64,000 nt of DNA from NCBI GenBank assembly GCA_963695135.1, contig CAVOGA010000001.1, positions 186,001 to 250,000 of the forward strand, written 5' to 3'. Shown here piece after piece: positions 29,473-38,526 of this stretch (positions within the stretch are counted from its first letter, which is position 1; the number at the start of each line of letters is the position of its first letter). Below the pieces are notes generated by a model, which was not told where the DNA came from, searched no databases, and was given only the letters and a program-made list of their open reading frames with translations. A program made the position numbers and the translations under genes. Source of the stretch: Marinihelvus sp963695135 (GTDB taxonomy: Bacteria; Pseudomonadota; Gammaproteobacteria; Xanthomonadales; SZUA-36).

Positions 29473-31392
29473 ATGAGCTTATTTGATGAGCTGAAGCGTC
29501 GTAACGTTTTCAGGGTCGGTATTGCCTATGCGGTAATGGCCTGGCTGGCCATACAAATCGCCGATGTCATGATCGACAACATCGGCGCGCCGGACTGGGT
29601 GTTCCGCACCCTGCTGCTGGTCCTGGCGGTGGGCTTTCCGCTGGCGCTGATTCTTGCCTGGGCCTTCGAGATGACGCCGGAAGGGCTCAAGCGCGAGGCC
29701 GAGGTGGATCGCAGCGAATCCATTGCGCCGCAAACGGGCCGCAAGCTGGACCGCATGCTGATCGGTGTTCTGGGCCTCGTCGTGGTGTGGTTCCTGGTCG
29801 ACGAGTTCTACCTGGAGCCGATGGAAGTGCCGGAACCGGCGCCCGTTGTCGCGATTACAGAACCCTCTGCCGGCGCACCGGGGGCGCAGGAATCCGGACA
29901 GGATGCGGAGGCCCCCGCTCCGGCCCCGGTTTCGCTCGTCCAGCAATCGGTCGCCGTGCTGCCATTCCGCGCCATGTCCAGCGGGCAGGATGACGAGTAC
30001 TTTGCCGACGGCCTGACGGAGGAAATCCTCAATTCCCTGAGCCAGCTGCCCGAACTGCTGGTGACCGCGCGCACCTCTTCCTTTCACTTCAAGGACCAGG
30101 ACCTGCCGGTGCCTGAAATAGCGGCAGCCCTCGGCGTGGAGCACGTGGTTGAAGGCTCGGTGCGGCGCGCGGGCGAACAGGTCCGCATCACCGCGCAGCT
30201 GATCCGGGCGGCGGACGGCTTCCACCTGTGGTCGCAGACCTACGACCGCACGCTGGAAAATGTCTTCGCCGTGCAGGAAGACATCGCCAGCAGCATCGCG
30301 GAAACCCTCGACGTTGTGCTTGACGAGCAGAAACTCCAGCGCATGCGCGACATCGGCATCGGTAATGTGGAAGCCTTCGTCGCCTACCAGAAGGGGGTCG
30401 AGTCGTTCAACGCCGCCCACGAGGACCTTGCCAATGTCACCAGCAGGCTCACGGAGGAGGCCGTCCCGCTATTTGACCAGGCCCTCGAACTGGCGCCCAA
30501 CCTGGTTGCCGCGCGGGTCCTCAAGGCGGATGCGGCGGGCCACGTGGTGTTCGAGATTGCGGCCGGTGAGCGGGAGCCGGCCTACGAGGGCGAGGGCGAG
30601 GACGCGCTGAACGCGCTGCGCGAAGAATATGAACTGGCCTGGAAGGAGTCCCCGCCCGGCAGGCAGCGCGACATGCTTAACGTGGAGCGCGGCATTTTCG
30701 AGGACGACTGGAGCGGCCTTGCCGCGCGTCTCGACCGGGCCTTCGAGCCGGGCGGCTGCATCACCATGAACTGGGGCGGGGAACTCGCCAGCGCCATGGG
30801 TCGCAAGCAACAGGTGTTGACGAAAAGGCTGGAGCAAAAGCGTTGCGATCCATTGAACCCGCTCATCGCCGTCCGGCTCATCATCGCTCAGCTGGAAAGC
30901 GGTGATGCGGAAGATGCGCTGGCCAGTCTGCAGGCTGCCATTGACGAGGGCAATAACTTCGGCTGGCTGGAAGATACGGAAGTCGGCATCCGGCTGGCCC
31001 TGGGCGACCTGGACCACCCCGCTGTGCAGGCCACGGGCCAGGGCAGCGCGTGGATTCAGTTTCCGAGAGAACTGCTGTTGCAAGCGCGCCTGGGCAATGC
31101 GCAGGGCGCCAGGGCCATCGCCGAGGAACTGGAGCGTAGCGGTGAGGCCAGCGATATGACCGGCCTGATCACCTTCGCCATCGTCGGCGACCGCCAGCGG
31201 GCCAATGACTACGCGGCGCTCATCGACGCACGGCCTGGCGGGACCCTGGTGCTGGTTAACAGCATCGTGAGTTGTGGTTGCGGCGCGCCTTTCGACCTGG
31301 AGGCCACGCCGAACTTTCGGGCGCGCTTGACCGAGGCCGGCTTCCCCTGGCCACCGGAAGCGGTCATCAGTTACCCGACCAAGGAATGGTGA
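29473..31392 (+). CDS. T15: TolB-like/TPR protein with CGCGAPF tail, intact
   Basis: 639 residues. The anchor reads MSLFDELKRRNVFRVGIAY, with MIDNIGAPDWVFRTLLL. A Pro/Ala-rich linker leads to SVAVLPFRAMSSGQDDEYF (heptad near 159), followed by FADGLTEEILNSLSQLPELL, TARTSSFHFKDQDLPVPEIA, a VVEGSVRRAGEQVRITAQL block and HLWSQTYDRTLENVFAVQEDIA. The region after the TolB-like domain has few TPR consensus turns. The C-terminus carries CGCGAPFDLEATPNF, then PWPPEAVISYPTKEW. Only T22 shares this tail, with the same CGCGAPF spacing. The two Cys in the tail might bind metal or form a disulfide; neither is shown. Confidence 0.87.
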   Translation: MSLFDELKRRNVFRVGIAYAVMAWLAIQIADVMIDNIGAPDWVFRTLLLVLAVGFPLALILAWAFEMTPEGLKREAEVDRSESIAPQTGRKLDRMLIGVLGLVVVWFLVDEFYLEPMEVPEPAPVVAITEPSAGAPGAQESGQDAEAPAPAPVSLVQQSVAVLPFRAMSSGQDDEYFADGLTEEILNSLSQLPELLVTARTSSFHFKDQDLPVPEIAAALGVEHVVEGSVRRAGEQVRITAQLIRAADGFHLWSQTYDRTLENVFAVQEDIASSIAETLDVVLDEQKLQRMRDIGIGNVEAFVAYQKGVESFNAAHEDLANVTSRLTEEAVPLFDQALELAPNLVAARVLKADAAGHVVFEIAAGEREPAYEGEGEDALNALREEYELAWKESPPGRQRDMLNVERGIFEDDWSGLAARLDRAFEPGGCITMNWGGELASAMGRKQQVLTKRLEQKRCDPLNPLIAVRLIIAQLESGDAEDALASLQAAIDEGNNFGWLEDTEVGIRLALGDLDHPAVQATGQGSAWIQFPRELLLQARLGNAQGARAIAEELERSGEASDMTGLITFAIVGDRQRANDYAALIDARPGGTLVLVNSIVSCGCGAPFDLEATPNFRARLTEAGFPWPPEAVISYPTKEW

Positions 31393-31400
31393 TGCTGTGA
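31389..31400 (+). other. Bridging mini-ORF, 3 codons, T15 to T16
   Basis: GTG-ATG-CTG-TGA. The GTG overlaps the T15 stop (GTGA), and the TGA overlaps the GTG start of T16 (GTGA). The spacer is only 4 bases. Confidence 0.35.
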
Positions 31401-33238
31401 ACTTCTTCACCGAACTCAAGCGACGCAACGTGGTGCGCGTGGGCATCGCCTACGCCCTGATTGCCTGGGTGGTTCTGCAGGCTGCCGATTTCGGGCTGCA
31501 GGTGATCGATGCGCCCAACTGGATTCTGCAGGTCTTTGTCCTGGCCGCGGCCATCGGCCTGCCGGTGGTGCTGGTGTTCTCGTGGATCTTTGAAATGACA
31601 CCGGAGGGCATCAGGCGCGAGGCGGAGATCGACCGCAGCGCCTCCGTGGCCCCGGAAACGGGACGCAAGCTGGACCGGGCCATCATCGTGTTCCTGGTGC
31701 TGGTGATTGCGATCATGGGCGCCGAGCGGTTCTGGCCGGCGCAGGATGCCGGAACGCCGGACATGGCCGGCAGCGCGGAACCGCTTGCAGCCCGACGCGG
31801 TGAGCGGACAAGCAGCCGACGAGGCACTCTCCATCGCCGTGCTGCCCTTCGTGAACATGAGTCCGGATCCCGACAACGAGTATTTCTCCGACGGCATTTC
31901 CGAGGAACTGCTCAACGTGCTGGTCAGGGTGAACGCCCTCGAGGTGGCCTCGCGCACCTCCTCTTTCGCCTACAAGGGCAAGGACCTGTCCACCTCGCAG
32001 ATCGCCGCCGAGCTGAACGTGAATCATGTTCTGGAAGGCAGCGTGCGCAAGGCGGGCAACCGGGTACGGATTACCGCGCAGCTTATCGATGCCACCTCAG
32101 ACCGGCATATCTGGTCAGAGACTTACGAGCGCGAACTGGATGACATCTTCGGCATCCAGGAGGAGATCTCCAACAGCATCGTGGACGCGCTGAAGCTCGC
32201 GCTGAACCGCGATGAAGCGGATGCCATGGCCCGCCTGCAGCGCCCGACGGACAACAGCGAAGCCTATGAGCTCTACCTGCAGGGCCGCTACCAGTGGCGC
32301 CAGCGTGAAGAGGAAAACCTGCGGCGCGCCATCGAGTCCTTCGAGCAGGCCATAGCCCTCGACCCCTCGTTCGCCAAGGCCCACGAGGCCCTGGCCAGCG
32401 CCTGGATGGTGCTGCCGTCGTGGTCGAACTCCACCGACCTGCAGGAGGCATCAAACAAGGCCCTGGCCGCCGCCGATTACGCCCTGCAACTGGACGACAG
32501 CCTGGGCGAGGCCTACGCCATCAAGGCCCATGTCAGGCAGATCAACCGGGACTGGCTCGGCGCCGACCAGGCCTTCCAGGCGGCCCTGGAACGCGAACCG
32601 CGCAATGCCACCGTGCGCCAGTGGTATGCCGAGTTTCTTGGTGATGCCGGCTACGCCGAGCGTGGCCTTGCCATGGCGCGGCAGGCCTACCAGCTCGATC
32701 CTGCCTCGCCCGTGATCAACCTGGTAGGAATCCAGCTCGCCTCGCAGGCAGGCGACGCAGACCTCGCGCGGCGCTATTACGAGCGCAGCATCGAGCTGGG
32801 GATCACGCCGTTCCGGGCCATGTACATGTACTCACCCACCCTCCTCGACCAGGGTGACTTTGAAGCCGTCCGCGACGTGATGACCGAGCCATCTGGCCCA
32901 GGGCTGCCTTGAGGCTGCAATGACCATCCCGGCGGCCCCGGATGCGCATACGGGCCGTGCTGGACGACCTTGCGCGGGACAATAAAAATGGCCGGATCTG
33001 GTGCGCCAGCCTGGTCGACGACAAGGATCTGGTGCTCGAGGTGCTCGGGGAAATCGTGCGGAAAGATCCGGTCCAGCTCCGCCATGCCTGGCGGGCGGGC
33101 AAACGCATTACGGGCCTGCGGCAGGACGACCGATTCAAGGCCCTGCTGACAGAGATCGGGGTGATCCCCCTGTACCGCAGCGAGGGCTGGCCGGATCTGT
33201 GCCAGCCGGTCGGCAATGATGGCTTCAATTGTGAGTAA
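31397..33238 (+). CDS. T16: TolB-like/TPR protein, GTG start, two frame disruptions
   Basis: The first codon is GTG (31397), giving NFFTELKRRNVVRVGIAYAL. The anchor to ERFWP is almost the same as that of T18, including QVIDAPNWILQVFVLAAAIG and the rare FSWIFEMTPEG. The frame shifts by one extra base between about 31755 and 31810, before SIAVLPFVNMSPDPDNEYF. It runs to about 32900 and shifts again in the TPR part. The last frame (32942-33238) ends LYRSEGWPDLCQPVGNDGFNC with TAA 33236-33238. The middle frame alone carries the whole TolB-like domain (ISEELLNVLVRVNALEV, SRTSSFAYKG, LEGSVRKAGNRVRITAQL, ERELDDIFGIQEEIS). Corrected length is about 613 residues. Confidence 0.78.
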
Positions 33239-33247
33239 CATGCGCGC

Positions 33248-33363
33248 ATGAATTTTTTCGAGGAATTAAAAAACGCGCCACGGCATTCGAGCAGCGCTTC
33301 TTTCGCTTCGCGAAAACCGCACTGCCCTCATTGCCTGCGCTGCAACGTCTCTGTGGGGCTTCG
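33248..33363 (+). repeat. R4: duplicated gene start plus hairpin spacer element
   Basis: The copy of the gene start (33248-33271, MNFFEELK) differs from that of T17 (33364 on) mostly at synonymous positions. The element follows with hairpin TTTCGC-TTC-GCGAAA and outer AGCGC / GCGCT arms. The mini-ORF is 39 codons long, the same length as in R2, and ends at TGA 33365-33367 within the T17 ATG. It starts 9 bases after the T16 stop. Confidence 0.84.
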
Positions 33364-36300
33364 ATGAGCTTCTTTGAAGAACTCAAGCGGCGTAACGTAT
33401 TCAGGGTGGGCATCGCCTACGTGCTGATGGCCTGGGTGCTGCTGCAGGGCGCGGATTTTGTCCTTGACCTGATCGGCGCGCCGGACTGGACCATTCGCGT
33501 GCTGGCCGTCGCGGTGGCGATCGGTCTGCCCATTGCCCTGTTCTTCGCCTGGGCGTTTGAGCTGACGCCCGAGGGCATCAAGCGCGATGCGGAGGTGGAC
33601 CGCAGTGGCTCGATCGCGCCGCAAACCGGCCGCAAACTGGACCGCGCCATCATCGTGTTCCTCGCGGTAGCCGTCGTGCTGCTGCTGAGCGAGCGGTTCT
33701 TGCTTACCGGCGATGCGCCGGAAAATGCGGAAAAGGGGCCGGATACCTTTTCCGGCGCCAGCGCGGAAAAGGTATCCGGCCCCTTTTCTGACGTGACATC
33801 CCGAAAGTCCATTGCCGTCCTGCCCTTCGCCGACCTGAGCCAGAACCAGGACCAGGGCTGGTTTGCGGACGGCCTGGCCGAGGAAATCCTCAATTCCCTG
33901 GCCCGCACGCCCGATTTGCAGGTCAGCGCGCGCACCGCATCCTTTCTCTACCGGGACTCGGAGCTGGAGCTTGCGGAGATTGCCGAACGCCTGGGCGTGG
34001 CCCATATTCTTGAGGGCTCCGTGCGCAGTTCGGGCAGCCGGGTGCGCGTGACGGCCCAGCTGATCCGTGCCGAGGACGGCTTCCATATCTGGTCCGAAAA
34101 CTACGACCGCGAAGAAGCCGACATGATCGAGATCCAGGAAGACCTGGCGCAACGAATTGCCACCGCGCTGGAAACCACCATGGATCCGGCAGAACTGGAG
34201 CGCATGAGCGACGCCGGCACGCGTTCCGTGGAGGCCTACCAGGCCTATCTCCGTAGCCTCGCCCTTTGGAATCAATACAACGCCAGCGGTGATCGAACAC
34301 TGGTACCGGACCAGCTTGAACAACTGGAACTGGCACGCACCCTTGACCCGGAATTCGCCCGGGCGCATTTCGGGGTGGCCTCGTGGTGGAGCGACCAGGC
34401 CAGCAGCTGGACCGGCTCCGGCGCGACCGAGTTGTCAATGGAGCAGATGCTGGAACGCTTTGATGCGGCGATCGCCCTGGCGATAAAAACCGCATCATCC
34501 CCTGCCGACCGGAGCCTGTACCGCGCGGAACAGGCGCGTATGAACCTGCGCTGGAGCCAGGCGCTGCCGCTCTACCAGGAATATCGCGCGCAACGGCCCA
34601 ATGAACGCTTAACCAGCAGCCGGTGGCGGATGGTCGACATCATGAGGCAGCTGGGCGCGGAAGATTCGCTCCGTGCAGAGCTGGTCGATGTGGGTCAGAG
34701 CGGCCAGCGGGATGTCACGAGCGCGATCATGTACATCTCTGTTATGCGCGATGTGGATGTCGATCTTGCTGCCGATTATGCTGTCGAGGCCGTTGACCTC
34801 TGGCCGGACCAGGAGGCCCTGCTGTACCAGGCGCACCGGGTTCTGTTGATGGCCGGGCGCACTGAGGCGGCCGCCAGCGTCCGTCAACAGTACCTGCGCC
34901 AGTTTGAACCGAATTCGCTCCTGGAACTGCGCCATGCCTGCGTGAGCAACAACTACGATGAGGCGCTGGCGATAGTAGAGGCTGCAGAGAACAACCCCAC
35001 GGGCCGGTTTCGTCAAGCCAGGTGGCTCACCCTCAAGACCCTTGGCCATGACGCGGAAGCTGACGCCATACTGCGCAGCCTGGACAACAATATCGGGCTC
35101 CACGACCTGGTCCAGCTGCTCAACTACCAGTGGTTTGACCCGCGGCCCCTGCCCAACATGATGGCCTGGATCCAGCGCGAGGGCATAGAACTCCGGCCCG
35201 TGAAGCAGATGCCTTATGCCTGCACGCCGCCGGCGCCGCCGTCCATCGCCGTGCTGCCGTTTCGCGACATGAGTGCAGCCCAGGACCAGGCCTACTTCGG
35301 CGAGGGCATCGCCGAGGAGCTGCTCAACGGCCTGGTCCGGCTGGAAGGCCTGAAGGTCGCCTCGCGCACCTCCACCTTTGCCCTGGCGGACGACGGCCTG
35401 GATATCCCGACCCTGGCGCAGCGCCTGGATGTGGGCCATGTCCTGGAAGGCAGTGTGCGCACGTCCGGCAACCAGGTGCGGGTGACGGCCCAGCTCATCG
35501 ACGTGAGCGATGACAAACACCTGTGGTCAGAGACCTTTGACGGTACGCTGGACGATATCTTTCAAATCCAGGATGAAATCACCGGACAAATCCTGGCGCA
35601 GCTCCAGATTCAACTCGCCGGCGAATCACCCACCAGCGCGGCCGTGGCCCTGACGGACAACCCGGAGGCCTATCGCCTGTACCTGCAGGGCCGGGCGCTG
35701 TGGCGGCAAAGAACCATCGAGGGCTTGCGGCAGTCTGTCTCGCTGCTGGAACAGTCGGTGGCCCTGGATCCTGAGTTCCACGCGGCCTGGGCCAACCTGG
35801 CCGTGGTGTATCTCAACGTTGCCAACTACGACCCGGAGTATGGCGTGGAGCGCGGCGAACAGCAGGCGGCAGACGCGGCCAATCGCGCTCTGTCGATCAA
35901 CGCCCAGGCCACCGAGGCGCTGAGCGTAAAGGCGGAGCTCGCTGGCTTGCGCTGTGACCAGGTGCGAAGCGGCCCGGCTGTTTCGAGGCGGCGATCAGAT
36001 CCAACCCGCGCGAGCCCACGCCGCGTCACTGGTGGGGCCTTGCGCCTCGCCGACTACGGTCACCTTCGCGCTGCGCAGGCCGAAATTGACGAGGCCCTCG
36101 CGCTGGACCCAATGATTACCGCGGTCCAGGCCGTGTATGGAATGTTCAGTGCGCTCAATGGCGACTACACCAGGGCCACCCAGGCCATCGATACAGCGAT
36201 AGCGCTTGGCGGCCCGCAAGGTATGGCCTCGATGAAGACAGTCTTCATGCTGCTGGATGGCAGCATCACCGAAGTGCCAGAGACCGAAACCCAGCTTTGT

Positions 36301-36652
36301 CTACTATCCGCCACTGATTCCGGAATTCAATGCGGCATTGCGTGACCCTTCATCATTACCCGCACTGGAGCAAAAGGCCCTTGCACTGAAAGACCTTACA
36401 AAGGCTGATATCTATACCGTCATGGAAACACTGGTCCTGGCGGGCTCAGAGGCATTGCCGGCCTTTGCCGAGCGCGAAAGCTGTCCACAGACTTCCTTTT
36501 ACATCTGGTCTGACCGCTATCGCGAGCAGCGCGGGACCCCGGAATTCTTCCGCTACATGGAACGGGCGGGAAACGTGGACTACTGGCGCGAGTTCGGCTG
36601 GCCCGACGACTGCGCCTCCCTGGACCAGGAACTGGCAGAATGCCCGCGATGA
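33364..36652 (+). CDS. T17: double-module TolB-like/TPR protein with P2 palindrome in its linker, frame disruptions near the end
   Basis: ATG 33364 is preferred to 33331 because it begins MSFFEELKRRNVFRVGIAYV. One anchor is followed by two TolB-like/TPR units. Unit 1 starts at SIAVLPFADLSQNQDQGWF (about residue 148) with the double-gene signature SVRSSGSRVRVTAQLIRAED and HIWSENYDREEADMIEIQED. Unit 2 starts after YACTPPAPP at SIAVLPFRDMSAAQDQAYF (about residue 625) and has HLWSETFDGTLDDIFQIQDE. The linker before unit 1 holds the P2 palindrome in frame (EKGPDTFS...EKVSGPFSD). Two compensating shifts scramble about 35960-36010, and an extra C near 36290 ends the long frame at 36345. The true tail follows in 36257-36652 (DYWREFGWPDDCASLDQELAEC). 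Confidence 0.82.
33730..33788 (+). repeat. P2: perfect 24-bp-arm palindrome, in frame in T17
   Basis: The left arm is 33730-33753, the spacer 33754-33764 (GGCGCCAGCGC) and the right arm 33765-33788; the arms are perfectly complementary. Each arm ends in GGATACCTTTTCC or its complement. The insertion sits in the non-conserved linker between the third membrane segment and SIAVLPF and keeps the frame. Confidence 0.9.
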
Positions 36653-36687
36653 TCGCCCACAGCACAGCAAGGACCGGTAGCTCGTGA
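36649..36687 (+). other. Bridging mini-ORF, 12 codons, T17 to T18
   Basis: ATG 36649 overlaps the T17 stop (ATGA) and reads MIAHSTARTGSS. The TGA at 36685-36687 lies in the GTG start of T18 (GTGA). The spacer is 31 bases. Confidence 0.45.
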
Positions 36688-38526
36688 ACCTGTTCGCAGA
36701 ACTCAAGCGGCGTAACGTGGTGCGCGTGGGCATCGCCTATGCGCTGATCGCCTGGGTGGTGCTGCAGGCGGCCGATTTCGGGTTGCAGGTGATCGATGCG
36801 CCCAACTGGATTCTGCAGGTGTTTGTGCTGGCGGCGGCCATCGGCCTGCCGGTGGTGCTGGTCTTTTCCTGGATCTTCGAGATGACCCCGGAGGGCATCA
36901 AGCGCGAGACCGAGATCGACCGCAGCGCCTCCGTATCACCGGAAACCGGCCGCAAGCTGGACCGGGCCATCATCATCTTCCTGGTGCTGGTCATTGCCAT
37001 CATGGGCGCCGAGCGGTTCTGGCCGGGAGCAGAAAAGGGGTCAGAAAAGGGGCCGGATACCTTTTCCGGCGTCAGCGCGGAAAAGGTATCCGGCCCCATT
37101 TCTGACGAACCTGACTGAAGCCGCACCAGCAAAATCCATCGCCGTCCTGCCCTTCGTCAACATGAGCGCGGATGCGGATAACGAATATTTTTCCGACGGG
37201 ATTTCCGAAGAGATTCTCAACGTCCTGGCCGGCGTTCCGGAACTGAAGGTGGCCTCCCGCACCTCGGCCTTCCGCTACAAGAACAGTGATCTGGCCATTG
37301 AAGACATCGCCGATGAACTGGGGGTTAACCACGTGCTGGAAGGCAGCGTGCGCAAGTCCGGCAACCAGGTGCGCATCACCGCGCAGCTGATCCAGGCCGA
37401 GCGACGGCTTTCACCTGTGGTCGGAGACCTATGACCGGCAGCTGGACCAATATCTTCGCCATCCAGGACGAGATCGCCGGCAGTATCGCCGATGTCCTGC
37501 AGGTGCAGTTGCTCGGTCCGGGCAAAAACTACACGACCGTGCAGGACCTGTCGCCGGAGAGCTACGAGAAATTCCTGAAGGCCCGTTTCCTGCTGCGACA
37601 GCGAAATGAAAGCGCGATGCGCGAAGCGACGGCGCTCACCCGCGCGGTGCTGGAGGAATACCCGGACTTCCCGGTGGGCATCACACAACTGGCCGAAGCA
37701 CTGTTGCAACTGAACATTTCCGGTGAGTTTGATTACCTACCGGAAGTCAGGGGCCTGGCGAGCCGGGCGCTGGCCCTTGAGCCAGACCTTGCAGCCGCCC
37801 ACATGATCAACGGCGAACTTGCCCAGCGGGACCTGCAGACCCTGCAAGCCATCCGGCAACTGGAACGCGCCGATCGAACTCGACCCGTCCGAACCCCGGC
37901 CGCACCACTGGCTGGGTATCACGCTCGCCAACGCCGGTTATCTTGAGCGGGCGCGCCGGGAGCTGGAAATCGCCGTCGAGCTGGAGCCGGATCATGCCAA
38001 CGCGAACGGCTACCTGGGCTATGTGGCATTGTTGCTGGGCGATTACGACACGGCCCAGCGCCAGTTTGTGCTGCAGGACGAGCTGGGCAACCCCTTTGGC
38101 AGCCAGCGCCAGGTTCAGATTGCGGTGCTCAAGGGAGACCTGGACCTGGCCCGCCAACTTCTTGAGCAGCGGGAGGGTTTCACCGCAGAGGATGCGGAAC
38201 GCATGCGACTGTTCGTCGACGCCAGCCAGGACCCCGGCGCTGTCGATGCGTACCTGGCGTTCATTGACGAAAATGCCGTCTGGAACTGGCACGTGGTGCT
38301 GGAGCTTATGGCCCTCGGTCAGTTCGAGCGGGCGCTGGCTTTCGATCTCGGCGGCTACCCCCGCCATTCCTGGGGCATACAATGGGCAGAAGCCCGTGGG
38401 TTGCCGGCCTTTCAGCAAAAAGTGATCAACGCCAACCTGCCGGAAGTATGGGATGCACTGGGCCCACCCCCCGCCTGCCGCAGGGTCCCTTCGGGGTATG
38501 ATTGCGCCCCAGGGGGAGTCGAATGA
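36684..38526 (+). pseudogene. T18: TolB-like/TPR protein with P3 palindrome, at least four frame disruptions
   Basis: GTG 36684 starts NLFAELKRRNVVRVGIAYAL, an anchor nearly identical to that of T16. The linker carries P3 (EKGPDTFSGVSAEKVSGPIS). Extra bases are placed near 37112 (AACCTGAC before LTEAAPAKS), 37400 (GAGCGACGG at ADDGFHLWSE), 37446 (GACCAATATC at LDNIFAIQ) and 37873 (GCCGATCG at RAIELDPSEP); three of the four look like an added C. The TolB-like domain (SIAVLPFVNMSADADNEYF, ISEEILNVLAGVPEL, LEGSVRKSGNQVRITAQL) is otherwise normal. The last frame ends VWDALGPPPACRRVPSGYDC. Corrected length is about 612 residues. T18 is the most disrupted member after T2. Confidence 0.75.
37032..37102 (+). 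repeat. P3: palindrome with partial repeat of its first bases, in T18
   Basis: The left arm is 37044-37067, the spacer 37068-37078 and the right arm 37079-37102, with one mismatch (CCCCATTTC). Twelve bases upstream (37032-37043) repeat the start of the arm (GAAAAGGGGTCA), so the element has a short direct duplication at its left edge, also seen in P4. Confidence 0.85.

Noticed and set aside
17365..36683. Four spacers of exactly 31 bases (after T8, T10, T11 and T17) as a possible repeat element
   Set aside because: The four sequences are unrelated. The common length is better explained by 12-14-codon bridging frames.
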